Assembly (NCBI GenBank): GCA_902493535.1
Contig: CABUQG010000032.1
Span: 1-13,383, forward strand
Source of the DNA: an uncultured Collinsella sp.
Lineage (GTDB): Bacteria > Actinomycetota > Coriobacteriia > Coriobacteriales > Coriobacteriaceae
Reading direction: 5' to 3'
DNA: 13,383 nt
The notes under the pieces are model-generated. The model worked only from the letters and a program-made list of their open reading frames with translations. It made no database searches and was not told the DNA's origin. Positions 6,717 through 13,148 of the stretch are shown here, piece by piece (positions within the stretch are counted from its first letter, which is position 1; the number at the start of each line of letters is the position of its first letter). The position numbers were made by a program, and so were the translations under genes.

Positions 6717-7655
6717 ATGACGGCGATAAAGCAGACGAGCGTCTGCAGCGAGAAGCACCTCGCGAGACTCAGGGATTACCTCTCCTGGGACCGCGACAAG
6801 GCGCTCGCCCACGGCACGCAGAACATCATCGACGATGACCGCTGGTTTCAGGAGATGGCAGACACGAGGGCGGCCATGGGTCACGACAGGCCCGGCAAGG
6901 TCGGTGCCAAGTGTACCTACATGCAGCACCAGATACTCGGGTTCCTCCCAGACGAGTGCGACCTCAACGGCGGGAAGATGACGCCGGAGCTGTGCATGCG
7001 CTATGCGAGGGAGTACGTGGCCGAGCGCTACCCCAACCAGGAAGTCGTGATGGTGCTGCACCGCGAGCGCTGCCGCGCGGACGCCACCGACCGCTACGCC
7101 GTGCACCTCGGCATCAACCGCAGTGATCTGGAAACCGGCCGAAGGCTCGACGAGGGCCCCGCCCGAAAGGCAGCGGCATCACGCGTGAAGACCGTCCGTA
7201 CCCTGGACGAAAGGTACGGCCTCAGGCAGCTTGAGCGCGGCAAGGCCAACTCGCGCGTCCACGCGAGGCAACCCGGCACGGAAGAGCGCGACATGGCCCG
7301 AAAGGGGCAGGCCGCGCGCTCGGAGAACGCCCGCATCCGCGTCGCGGTCGCTCGCCGAATCGAGGAGGTCGGGCGCATGCGCGACTGCCCCGACCGGATG
7401 GGCGAGCTTGAGCGGCGGCTCAAGCGGGACGGCATCGAGCTCGCCAGGTCGAAGGGCGGGAGCCTCCAGTACCGCTTCCCCTCGAAGTCTCTCGGGAGCA
7501 TGAGGAAGGTCAACGGCGGAAGGCTCGGCTTTGCCGTCGACCGCTCGACTGGCATCGCCGTCCGCTTCACGCTGCGCGGGATAGCGACGGCGATGCGGGC
7601 GTTCTGGGAGCTTGAGCGCAGGGCGCTGGAGAACCAGAACGGCCGAGACGACTGA
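6717..7655 (+). CDS. Divergent MOBP-like relaxase
   Basis: This 312-residue relaxase would nick oriT and stay bound to the transferred 5' end. Tyr21 in RLRDYLSWD fits the nucleophile of motif I, at nearly the same position as Tyr22 of RP4 TraI. HQILGF (71-76) and MTPELCMRYAREY (88-100) follow the usual relaxase order. Motif III is VLHRERC (His115, Glu117) and then RYAVHLGIN (His130, Asn134); the usual His-x-His is Ala-x-His here, so one metal-binding His is missing and Glu117 may replace it. The C-terminal half is basic and helical, probably DNA binding. GGGAGG (6706-6711) precedes the ATG. It is the last gene of the operon. Weak overall similarity to textbook members keeps the family assignment tentative. 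Confidence 0.78.
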   Translation: MTAIKQTSVCSEKHLARLRDYLSWDRDKALAHGTQNIIDDDRWFQEMADTRAAMGHDRPGKVGAKCTYMQHQILGFLPDECDLNGGKMTPELCMRYAREYVAERYPNQEVVMVLHRERCRADATDRYAVHLGINRSDLETGRRLDEGPARKAAASRVKTVRTLDERYGLRQLERGKANSRVHARQPGTEERDMARKGQAARSENARIRVAVARRIEEVGRMRDCPDRMGELERRLKRDGIELARSKGGSLQYRFPSKSLGSMRKVNGGRLGFAVDRSTGIAVRFTLRGIATAMRAFWELERRALENQNGRDD

Positions 7656-7661
7656 GCATTT

Positions 7662-7698
7662 GGGCCGGGACGCAACAGGCGTTCCGGCCCCTTCTTTT
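7662..7698 (+). terminator. Terminator of the mobilisation operon
   Basis: A 12-bp stem, GGGCCGGGACGC (7662-7673) with GCGTTCCGGCCC (7679-7690), has one G-U pair, an AACAG loop and a CTTCTTTT tail. It starts 7 bp after the relaxase stop. Confidence 0.9.
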
Positions 7699-7745
7699 GC
7701 CCTTCGGTGAGAGCGACCTCGGAGCGGTTCGCCGTCCCGCCGCAG

Positions 7746-7790
7746 GCGGGCAAGATGATTCCGTGCAACGGAATCCATATCTTGCCTGCA
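7746..7790 (+). other. Candidate oriT with nick site
   Basis: An inverted repeat GATTCCG (7757-7763) / CGGAATC (7769-7775) with a TGCAA loop is followed by CATATCTTGCC. TATCTTG/CC (nick expected between 7784 and 7785, + strand) closely matches the RP4-type nick TATCCTG/CC, and the inverted repeat just 5' of it is the usual MOBP layout. An outer helix, 7746-7756 with 7779-7789, brings the nick into a stem. The site lies about 130 bp after the relaxase gene. Nicking here would send the defence operon in first and the mobilisation genes last. Confidence 0.65.
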
Positions 7791-7860
7791 CGGAGCGAGC
7801 CGGTTGCCCAAGGCAACGCGAGCCCGGGCAGGTGAGCGCCGGTTGAACCGACGCCGAGGA

Positions 7861-7881
7861 GACGCGACCCTGGGGAGCGTC
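7861..7881 (+). repeat. Covarying hairpin repeat, copy 1
   Basis: GACGC (7861-7865) pairs with GCGTC (7877-7881) around the 11-nt loop GACCCTGGGGA. The second copy at 8011-8031 has the same core and loop, and differs only at the first and last bases, which pair with each other. Confidence 0.7.
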
Positions 7882-8010
7882 GCACGACGGCGCTCGGCGA
7901 CCCGGCGCGAGAGGCCCAGCCCGGCGACCACGGCGGAGCGATGGCGACTTCTGGAAGCCATCGAGCGCAGCCGTTCGGCGGGCTGGGCCGGCGTGAGCGG
8001 AGGCGGACGA

Positions 8011-8031
8011 AACGCGACCCTGGGGAGCGTT
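8011..8031 (+). repeat. Covarying hairpin repeat, copy 2
   Basis: AACGC (8011-8015) pairs with GCGTT (8027-8031) around the same loop as in copy 1. The G-C closing pair of copy 1 is an A-T pair here, a compensatory change. An alternative stem CCCTGG (8018-8023) / CCAGGG (8033-8038) exists only in this copy. Confidence 0.7.
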
Positions 8032-8188
8032 GCCAGGGAGCCGCAGCGAGAGCGACGCCGTGCGTCGCGGGGGTCCCGCCCATAAGCGGGACCCATCGGC
8101 CGCAAGGCCGATTGCCACGCCTCGGCCCTCTCGACCTGCGCGTCGGGGAGGAGTCGGCAGTAACCTCTCCCCGATCCACAATGGAGAC

Positions 8189-9958
8189 CTAAAGCCGCTC
8201 GTAGGCCCTCTTCACCAGCTCGCCCATAAGCTGCCTTCGCTTGCCTAGGAACTCCTCATAATCGAGGTCCTCAAACCCAACAGGCAGGGCATGCTCCTCG
8301 CAGTTGCGGCGATACTCGTCCTCCCCCAGCGAGTCGCGGTACTTCCTGACGTACTCGCTCGGGGCGTCGTCCGAGATGTAGATGTTGTTCTGGTAGTCTA
8401 CGAGGGTGAAGTTGCCCCTGTTGCTGCGCTGCGAGAGGTAGCCCCTGGACTTCAGGTAGTTGTCCGGGAACAGGTGGTGTTTGTCCAGCGCCTTCTTCGA
8501 ACCCGACGAGCCCATGAGCAGGAGCTGGGACAGCGGGGCCGTGCTGAACAGCACCTTGGCACCGAGCACGACCTGAGCCGCGACGAAGCCCCACCAGGTC
8601 GGGCCCGCCGCCTCGTTTGCGTCGAGGGAGCTGGGCAGCGTGATGGAGAAATAATCGTCCGTCATGATGGCGGCGAGCCTACGGTCGAAGTACGCCCGGA
8701 ACTCATCGGCGGTCTCAAGGCGCGAGACGTCGTTAAGCTGCTGCTCGAACTCGGATTCGAAGGACCCCACATAGAGCCCCGTTATGGCTGCGGCGAAATA
8801 CCAGCGCCGCACGAGCCTGCGCACAGCCAACGGCTCCATACCGAACTCGTAGCGCCCGATAAGGTAAAACGCATAACAGAACATGAGCGCATTGCCCGAC
8901 CCCACCTGGTCGGAACAGACATAGCCCGCCTCCGCCAGCGTGTTGATGAAGGCATGCCAGTTGTTCAAGTCGAGCACGAGATCGAGGGCGCGACCGAACG
9001 TGGCAAAGTTCTCGGCCCGCGTCTCGGGCGTCGTTTCCTTTGTCTTGAGATCTCGCCCGCGAAGAATCTGGTAGGCATAACGCAGGCGACCCCTCTTGAA
9101 CCCCACGCCCACCGTGGCGCGAATGACATGCGTCGGCGAGACGGTCATGAGCGGGTTGTACGAGGTGCCCTTTGCGGGCGCATGACTCATGGCGCAGAAC
9201 TCCTCTATGCGCTCCCTCATGGCAGGTTCGTAGACCGAAAGCAGGGTCATGATGAAGTCATCCTGCTTAAGCGCCTGCCCTTGCGAGTTCACACGCACGA
9301 AGATGTCCGATACGGTCTCCTCGTCAGCCGATTCGGAAATCTCCAGCGTCGGCAGAAGATAGCGCTCAAGCCCGAGTAATGCGTTGAGCCCGCTCTCGAC
9401 GGCGTCCTCGCCGCCATCGTCGAGTTCGGGTTCTCCCTTTTTGGCATTCGCCTCGTTAAGGCGCTTGATGAACGCCCTGCGATAGGCGCTCAGCTTGTTG
9501 TCGTGGTTCGCCGCGAAGGCCTCGGATACGTCGGGCACATAGCGCGAATCCTTCTCGGTCGAGGCATCGGCATTCTTGAATGAGCGTGCGATGGGGTCGT
9601 AGGCGATCTTCACCGTTCGCTCCCTGAAGTTCTTGTCTCGCACGGGTACGCCGTACAGAGAGCTCAAGAGGGCAGTGAGCCTCTGCTGTCCGTCGATGAC
9701 AAGGGACTTGGGGACGGCATACACCTTTTGGTTCGAGCCTATGGCAGACTTCTTGCCCGCATCATCGCTCGGAGAGTCCCACAGCATCACATAGCCGATA
9801 GGGTATCCGCGAAGCATGGAATCAAGCAGATCGCGAACCTTTTCATTGCCCCACACGAAAGGCCGTTGCAGATCAGGCAGGCCAATCTTGCCCGTCTGAA
9901 CATCCTTCAGGATGTTACCGACCTCCAGCGATATGGGATTGTAGATAGAGTTGGGCAC
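8189..9958 (-). CDS. DUF262 plus HNH nuclease, GmrSD/SspE-type defence protein
   Basis: This 589-residue protein has an N-terminal DUF262 (ParB/sulfiredoxin-like) domain: IGLPDLQRPFVWGNEKVRDLLDSMLRG pattern at 25-51, the hallmark DGQQR at 89-93, and FVRVNSQGQAL at 220-230. A long helical middle follows. The C-terminus has an HNH-type site: DKHHLFP (492-498) and RSNRGNFTLVDYQNN (511-525). In GmrSD and SspE this pairing uses nucleotide binding or DNA-modification sensing to control nicking or cleavage of foreign DNA. The GTG start (9958-9956) overlaps the TAG stop of the methyltransferase by one base, so the two are made together. A role as second nuclease of a modification-linked system is inferred. 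Typical DUF1524 spacing is altered, so the nuclease type is less certain than DUF262. Confidence 0.85.
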   Translation of the reverse strand: MPNSIYNPISLEVGNILKDVQTGKIGLPDLQRPFVWGNEKVRDLLDSMLRGYPIGYVMLWDSPSDDAGKKSAIGSNQKVYAVPKSLVIDGQQRLTALLSSLYGVPVRDKNFRERTVKIAYDPIARSFKNADASTEKDSRYVPDVSEAFAANHDNKLSAYRRAFIKRLNEANAKKGEPELDDGGEDAVESGLNALLGLERYLLPTLEISESADEETVSDIFVRVNSQGQALKQDDFIMTLLSVYEPAMRERIEEFCAMSHAPAKGTSYNPLMTVSPTHVIRATVGVGFKRGRLRYAYQILRGRDLKTKETTPETRAENFATFGRALDLVLDLNNWHAFINTLAEAGYVCSDQVGSGNALMFCYAFYLIGRYEFGMEPLAVRRLVRRWYFAAAITGLYVGSFESEFEQQLNDVSRLETADEFRAYFDRRLAAIMTDDYFSITLPSSLDANEAAGPTWWGFVAAQVVLGAKVLFSTAPLSQLLLMGSSGSKKALDKHHLFPDNYLKSRGYLSQRSNRGNFTLVDYQNNIYISDDAPSEYVRKYRDSLGEDEYRRNCEEHALPVGFEDLDYEEFLGKRRQLMGELVKRAYERL

Positions 9959-12786
9959 TATAGTTCACCGACCTTCTTGGCGTACAGGTTGAAAAGATGG
10001 GCGACTATCTTCTCCTCGTCCCCGCCGAAGTCGACGCCATAGGCGGCTTCGACGGCGGCGTCGAGCGCCTTGTGCGCTGTCATCAGCTCGGGGAAGAATG
10101 TCTCGTTCTTGGGATCGTACATGTCCGCGAGCGTCGCACCTTCCTGGGCATCCCGGGCGTCGAGCACGGCTTGGGCGCAACGCTCGACTTCCTCGCGTTG
10201 GGATTCCGTGGGCTCGGGCCAGACGAAGTTGTTGTAATCAATATTGGCCGAATACTGGTAATCGTCCTTCAATCTTCCGGTTACGATCCTAACCCATGCA
10301 TTATGGAATTGAGATTGCAGAATGCCATAGTGATAGAGAGAAGCATTGGGTATCAATCTAACCTTGTTGCTGCAAAATATCTCTGGACCAACAAAGCCCA
10401 TTGGAACACGTTTCCGTCTGCTTGAAGACACCTCTGGGATGATGATGGAACTTCCCTCGGGCATGTTCTCAACGTGAAATCTCGTTGGCTTATCTGCTAT
10501 TTTTCGGGTTCCAGCGCTTTTACTTGCAAGCCTGTATTCACGAACCTGTTCTACTCTCTTTCTGCACTCAGGAAGCTGCTTTAAATCTGAGAAGGTTGCC
10601 TCCCCAAGCCACAGGCACCAGCGATGATAGCCATGAATGAACTCTTTTGATCCAAGCCATGGATGGAAGAAGCCTTCGGCCTTTGGCTCTTTCTTCAGGA
10701 AATCGTCTTTCTCCTCATCGGTAAACAGGTAGAATCCCCCATCAATAGGTTTATTTCCGATGCCCATTTCCGGAACATCACAAATAGGCTTGCTGCGGCT
10801 GTAGATGAATACATCAGGGGCGTCTTTCAGATACGCATTGATTCGAGCCATGGGAATCTGTTCTTCGTCGCTGTCCGGGGTCGCGTGGTAGAAGAGCGTC
10901 TTGGTCCCCGACTCGCGGGAGAACCCGACGATGACACAGAACACGTGTGCCTTGTCCGCAGCCTCGTTGTCCCACCTGAACGTGTTGTGCGCGAAGTCGA
11001 TGTGGATACCCAGGTCGTGCAGGGGTTTCCAGAGGTTGGCGACCTGCTCGCCCTGACATATCGAGTTGGTCGAGACCAGGGCGCAGCGCGTGCGCTTCCC
11101 TTGCGTGAACCTCGCGGCCTTCATGTACCAGGCCCCGCAGTAGTCGATGTTGCCCGCGTTCTTCGCGCCGTCGAAGACCTCAAGGAGTTCGGCCTTCTGC
11201 TCCTTGGACTGGTTGCGGGCCCCAAGGAAAGGCGGATTGCCCACGAGGTACGTGAGGTCATCGGGGAACACCTCGGACCAATCGGTCTTGAGGGCGTTGC
11301 CCTCATGGAGGTTACTGAGGCTCCTGAGCGGCAGGAAGTCGAAGTCATAACCGACGTATATCTCCTGCGTCTTTCGGAGCATCTGCTCCTCGGTGATCCA
11401 AAGGGCGGTCTTAGCGACCGAGACGGCGAAGTCGTTTATCTCGATGCCGTACAGCTGGTCCAGGGACACGCGGACAGGGCTGTCCTGCGCAACGACGAGG
11501 GATGTCTGCCCCGCGTTGCCGGTCTCCTCGCTGAGCTCGTCCTCGATGATTCGGTTCTCGATGGTGCGCAGCTGCCGGTACGCCTCGGTAAGGAAGTTGC
11601 CCGAGCCGCACGCGGGGTCACCGATGGTGATGGAGGCCACCTTGTCGTGTAGCCTCGCCAGGGCCTGCTTGCGCTTGGCAGCTGTCTTCTCGCCCTCGGC
11701 CTCGTGCAGTTCATCCCACAGCTCGTCGAGGAAGAGCGGCCTGAGGCAGCGCTCGATATTCTCGACGCTCGTGTAGTGCATGCCCCCGGCGTGGCGCGTC
11801 TCGGGGTTCAGCGTGCCCTCGAACACGCCGCCGAAGATGACGCCCGAGATCTCGCGCCAGTCAAAGTCCTGGGACGCGTCAGCGATGGCCTCGAGGATCT
11901 CCGAGGTCATCTGCGGGACGATGATGGAGGAGTCGGCGAACAGACCGCCGTTCACGTAGGGGAAGGCCGCGAGGTCCTCGTCCATGTACTCATCCCTCTG
12001 CTCTGGGGGCGTGTCGATCGTCTCAAACAAATCGACTAGTTTTCGGCGGAGCTTCGCGGGGTCTCCCTCGCAGTACCTGCCGAACGCCTGGTGCGATTGC
12101 AGGAGGTCGGCGTCCTCGGCGTAGAGCAGGAAGATGATTCGGGTGATGAGCACGTTGAGGGAGCGCTGCTCCTCTTGCGCCCGCTCGTCCTTCTCCTCAA
12201 TGTGGTGGTACTGCTTGGCGAGGGCATCGTAGAGCCTGGAGACGTAGGCCCCAGCCTCGATGGAAAGCTGCTGCTCCTTGTGCAGGCGGCTCGTCTCGTT
12301 GGAGGTCAGGAAGGACAGAAGATACAGGCTGTCCGGGAGCTCTTCGAGGGAGAACTCCTGCACGGTATCCTCGGGCCGCTCGTTGTCGAGGTCGTAAAGG
12401 CGAAAGGTCCCGAAGTTGCACGTCATCACCCAGCGGGGGCGCTCGGAGTATGGCAGGTGCCGCGCGTACCACATGGCCTGCTGGAGCGGCGTCTCCATGC
12501 CGCCGTTTCTGGGCTCGGGCTTGTCGAGGTCGATACCCCACGACTTCTGCTCGCACAGGAAGTTGTGGTCGGAGACGAACACGTCGATGCGGCGGCCTCT
12601 CACCTTCCGCTCGAAGTCGACGAAACTGTCTATGGTGTTGGACGGGATGCCCAGGACGTTGATGAGCAGATCTACCCAGAACTTTTGCGTGTCCTGCTGC
12701 TCGTTGTTGGAGCCCGCGGGGATGGCGGCAAGGCGCTTCTGCCACCGCTTGACGAACTCTTTTGCCTCTTTCTTGCTGGCAGGCAT
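9958..12786 (-). CDS. MmeI-like type IIL/IIG restriction-methyltransferase
   Basis: This 942-residue single-chain enzyme resembles MmeI (919 aa). Residues 1-150 form a PD-(D/E)xK-type nuclease domain with Asp68 and Glu79-Gln-Lys81 (IDVFVSDHNFLCEQK), almost the spacing known for MmeI. A helical linker follows (about 160-380). The adenine methyltransferase domain has motif I DPACGSGNF (390-398) and motif IV NPPF (517-520). The C-terminal part (about 640-850) is the expected target-recognition domain. Such enzymes methylate one strand of a short asymmetric site and cut at a distance. AGGAGGT (12798-12792) precedes the ATG by about 5 nt. DNA coding for about residues 646-842 is clearly AT-richer than the rest. 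Recognition sequence cannot be read from here. A pure methyltransferase is unlikely given the intact D..ExK. Confidence 0.9.
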   Translation of the reverse strand: MPASKKEAKEFVKRWQKRLAAIPAGSNNEQQDTQKFWVDLLINVLGIPSNTIDSFVDFERKVRGRRIDVFVSDHNFLCEQKSWGIDLDKPEPRNGGMETPLQQAMWYARHLPYSERPRWVMTCNFGTFRLYDLDNERPEDTVQEFSLEELPDSLYLLSFLTSNETSRLHKEQQLSIEAGAYVSRLYDALAKQYHHIEEKDERAQEEQRSLNVLITRIIFLLYAEDADLLQSHQAFGRYCEGDPAKLRRKLVDLFETIDTPPEQRDEYMDEDLAAFPYVNGGLFADSSIIVPQMTSEILEAIADASQDFDWREISGVIFGGVFEGTLNPETRHAGGMHYTSVENIERCLRPLFLDELWDELHEAEGEKTAAKRKQALARLHDKVASITIGDPACGSGNFLTEAYRQLRTIENRIIEDELSEETGNAGQTSLVVAQDSPVRVSLDQLYGIEINDFAVSVAKTALWITEEQMLRKTQEIYVGYDFDFLPLRSLSNLHEGNALKTDWSEVFPDDLTYLVGNPPFLGARNQSKEQKAELLEVFDGAKNAGNIDYCGAWYMKAARFTQGKRTRCALVSTNSICQGEQVANLWKPLHDLGIHIDFAHNTFRWDNEAADKAHVFCVIVGFSRESGTKTLFYHATPDSDEEQIPMARINAYLKDAPDVFIYSRSKPICDVPEMGIGNKPIDGGFYLFTDEEKDDFLKKEPKAEGFFHPWLGSKEFIHGYHRWCLWLGEATFSDLKQLPECRKRVEQVREYRLASKSAGTRKIADKPTRFHVENMPEGSSIIIPEVSSSRRKRVPMGFVGPEIFCSNKVRLIPNASLYHYGILQSQFHNAWVRIVTGRLKDDYQYSANIDYNNFVWPEPTESQREEVERCAQAVLDARDAQEGATLADMYDPKNETFFPELMTAHKALDAAVEAAYGVDFGGDEEKIVAHLFNLYAKKVGEL

Positions 12787-12820
12787 ACCGGACCTCCTGC
12801 GTCGTTGTCACTTTCGGACA

Positions 12821-12848
12821 ATTTTAAGGGGTAAAAGCCCTCTTCCAA
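12821..12848 (-). promoter_or_regulatory. Candidate promoter of the defence operon
   Basis: On the minus strand TTGGAA (12848-12843), a 16-bp spacer and TAAAAT (12826-12821) form a reasonable sigma-70 promoter. Transcription would start near 12814, about 28 nt before the methyltransferase ATG. The -35 lies next to the first rod element. Confidence 0.55.
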
Positions 12849-12854
12849 GCGGAA

Positions 12855-12934
12855 GGGCGAGTTTTCAACGGTCCACGGTGTCGCAGGGTCCCAGGCGAAA
12901 CCCGAAGACGCCGGGGGCTGTTGGAAACTCGCCC
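12855..12934 (+). repeat. Rod-like foldable element 1
   Basis: The arms 12855-12869 and 12920-12934 pair over 15 bp and include GTTTTCAAC / GTTGGAAAC. A 13-position middle helix (12870-12882 with 12907-12919) has one A-G mismatch at 12875/12914. Then comes a 3x3 internal loop GCA/GAA (12883-12885, 12904-12906) and an apical stem GGGT/ACCC. Irregular pairs in the helices, apart from the A-G, are G-T on the + strand, so the fold is better on the + strand than on the minus. Confidence 0.75.
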
Positions 12935-12956
12935 ATCTCACAGCAGCGTCACCCTA

Positions 12957-13025
12957 GGTTTTCAACGCTTTCCATGGCCGAAGGGCTTCTTATAAGCCCG
13001 TAGGCTGTGGGAAGGGTTGGAAACC
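12957..13025 (+). repeat. Rod-like foldable element 2
   Basis: It has the same plan as element 1: terminal arms 12957-12966 / 13016-13025 with the identical GTTTTCAAC / GTTGGAAAC, a 13-position middle helix (12967-12979 with 13003-13015, one G-G mismatch at 12967/13015), a 3x3 internal loop GAA/GTA, and an apical stem GGGCTT/AAGCCC (12983-12988, 12994-12999) with loop CTTAT. The middle-helix sequence is unrelated to that of element 1, but pairing is kept. Confidence 0.75.
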
Positions 13026-13050
13026 GGACTTTGGGCATAGCCCTTCACAA

Positions 13051-13077
13051 AAAAACTTTCTACCCAAATTCTACCCA
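13051..13077 (+). promoter_or_regulatory. Right integrase arm-type sites
   Basis: It matches 871-897 in 26 of 27 bases and contains two copies of TTCTACCCA. It lies 71 bp inside the right att core, against about 100 bp on the left side. Confidence 0.7.
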
Positions 13078-13095
13078 ACTGACGTTAACGATGCC

Positions 13096-13140
13096 CTTAT
13101 ATAAGAAAGCAGGTCAGACGATTTATACCGTCTGACCTGC
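13096..13140 (-). terminator. Element-borne terminator for the tRNA gene
   Basis: A perfect 12-bp stem (13109-13120 with 13129-13140) with an 8-nt loop starts 9 bp past the tRNA 3' end on the minus strand, then T-rich TTTCTTAT. The stem contains the same CAGGTCAG/CTGACCTG as the displaced host terminator at 686-716. It replaces that terminator for the rebuilt tRNA gene. Confidence 0.8.
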
Positions 13141-13148
13141 ATTTACTT

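Larger units (their letters stand above)
7699..8188. other. Non-coding hairpin array between relaxase and defence operon
   Basis: About 490 bp hold no credible gene but at least nine clear hairpins, many with 2- to 6-nt loops. They include 7736-7750 (6 bp, GCA loop), 7803-7817 (GTTGCC/GGCAAC), 7840-7850, 7939-7963 (CGATGGC/GCCATCG) inside an 11-bp outer stem 7913-7923/7979-7989, 8052-8068 (7 bp), 8071-8094 (9 bp), 8095-8112 (7 bp, GCAA loop) and 8143-8150/8167-8174 (8 bp). None has a proper T-tail, so they are not ordinary terminators. The oriT candidate is at the left end. A structured RNA, a relaxosome assembly region or a single-strand replication origin are all possible. Confidence 0.7.
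12787..13148. other. Non-coding right end of the element
   Basis: No gene is credible in this 362-bp stretch. From left to right it holds the leader and promoter of the defence operon, two rod-like foldable units (12855-12934 and 12957-13025), the right integrase arm-type sites and a tRNA terminator. Confidence 0.7.

Noticed and set aside
7804..8192. Arg-rich short frames in the hairpin array
   Set aside because: No ribosome site or domain; Arg/Gly/Ala-rich translation is expected from GC-rich repeats, and the stems disregard codon phase.
8291..9379. A + strand open frame of 362 codons opposite the DUF262 gene
   Set aside because: It mirrors the DUF262 protein, has a Val/Arg-rich composition typical of an antisense frame and no motif.
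9884..9894. A second AATCTTGCCCG nick-like sequence
   Set aside because: It lies within the DUF262 coding sequence, has no inverted repeat next to it and is far from the relaxase gene.
10663..11652. A long + strand open frame of 329 codons opposite the methyltransferase gene
   Set aside because: The minus strand frame has clear nuclease and methyltransferase motifs, a strong Shine-Dalgarno and a promoter. The + strand frame has no family motif and arises from high-GC codon use.
12855..13025. The two rods as integron attC sites, because of the AAC ... GTT ends
   Set aside because: The 7-base R boxes do not fit RYYYAAC/GTTRRRY, the terminal arms lack the extrahelical bases of attC, and there are no gene cassettes.
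12855..13025. Rods or hairpin array as a CRISPR array or retron RNA
   Set aside because: There are no regular repeats with unique spacers, no cas genes and no reverse transcriptase in the window.
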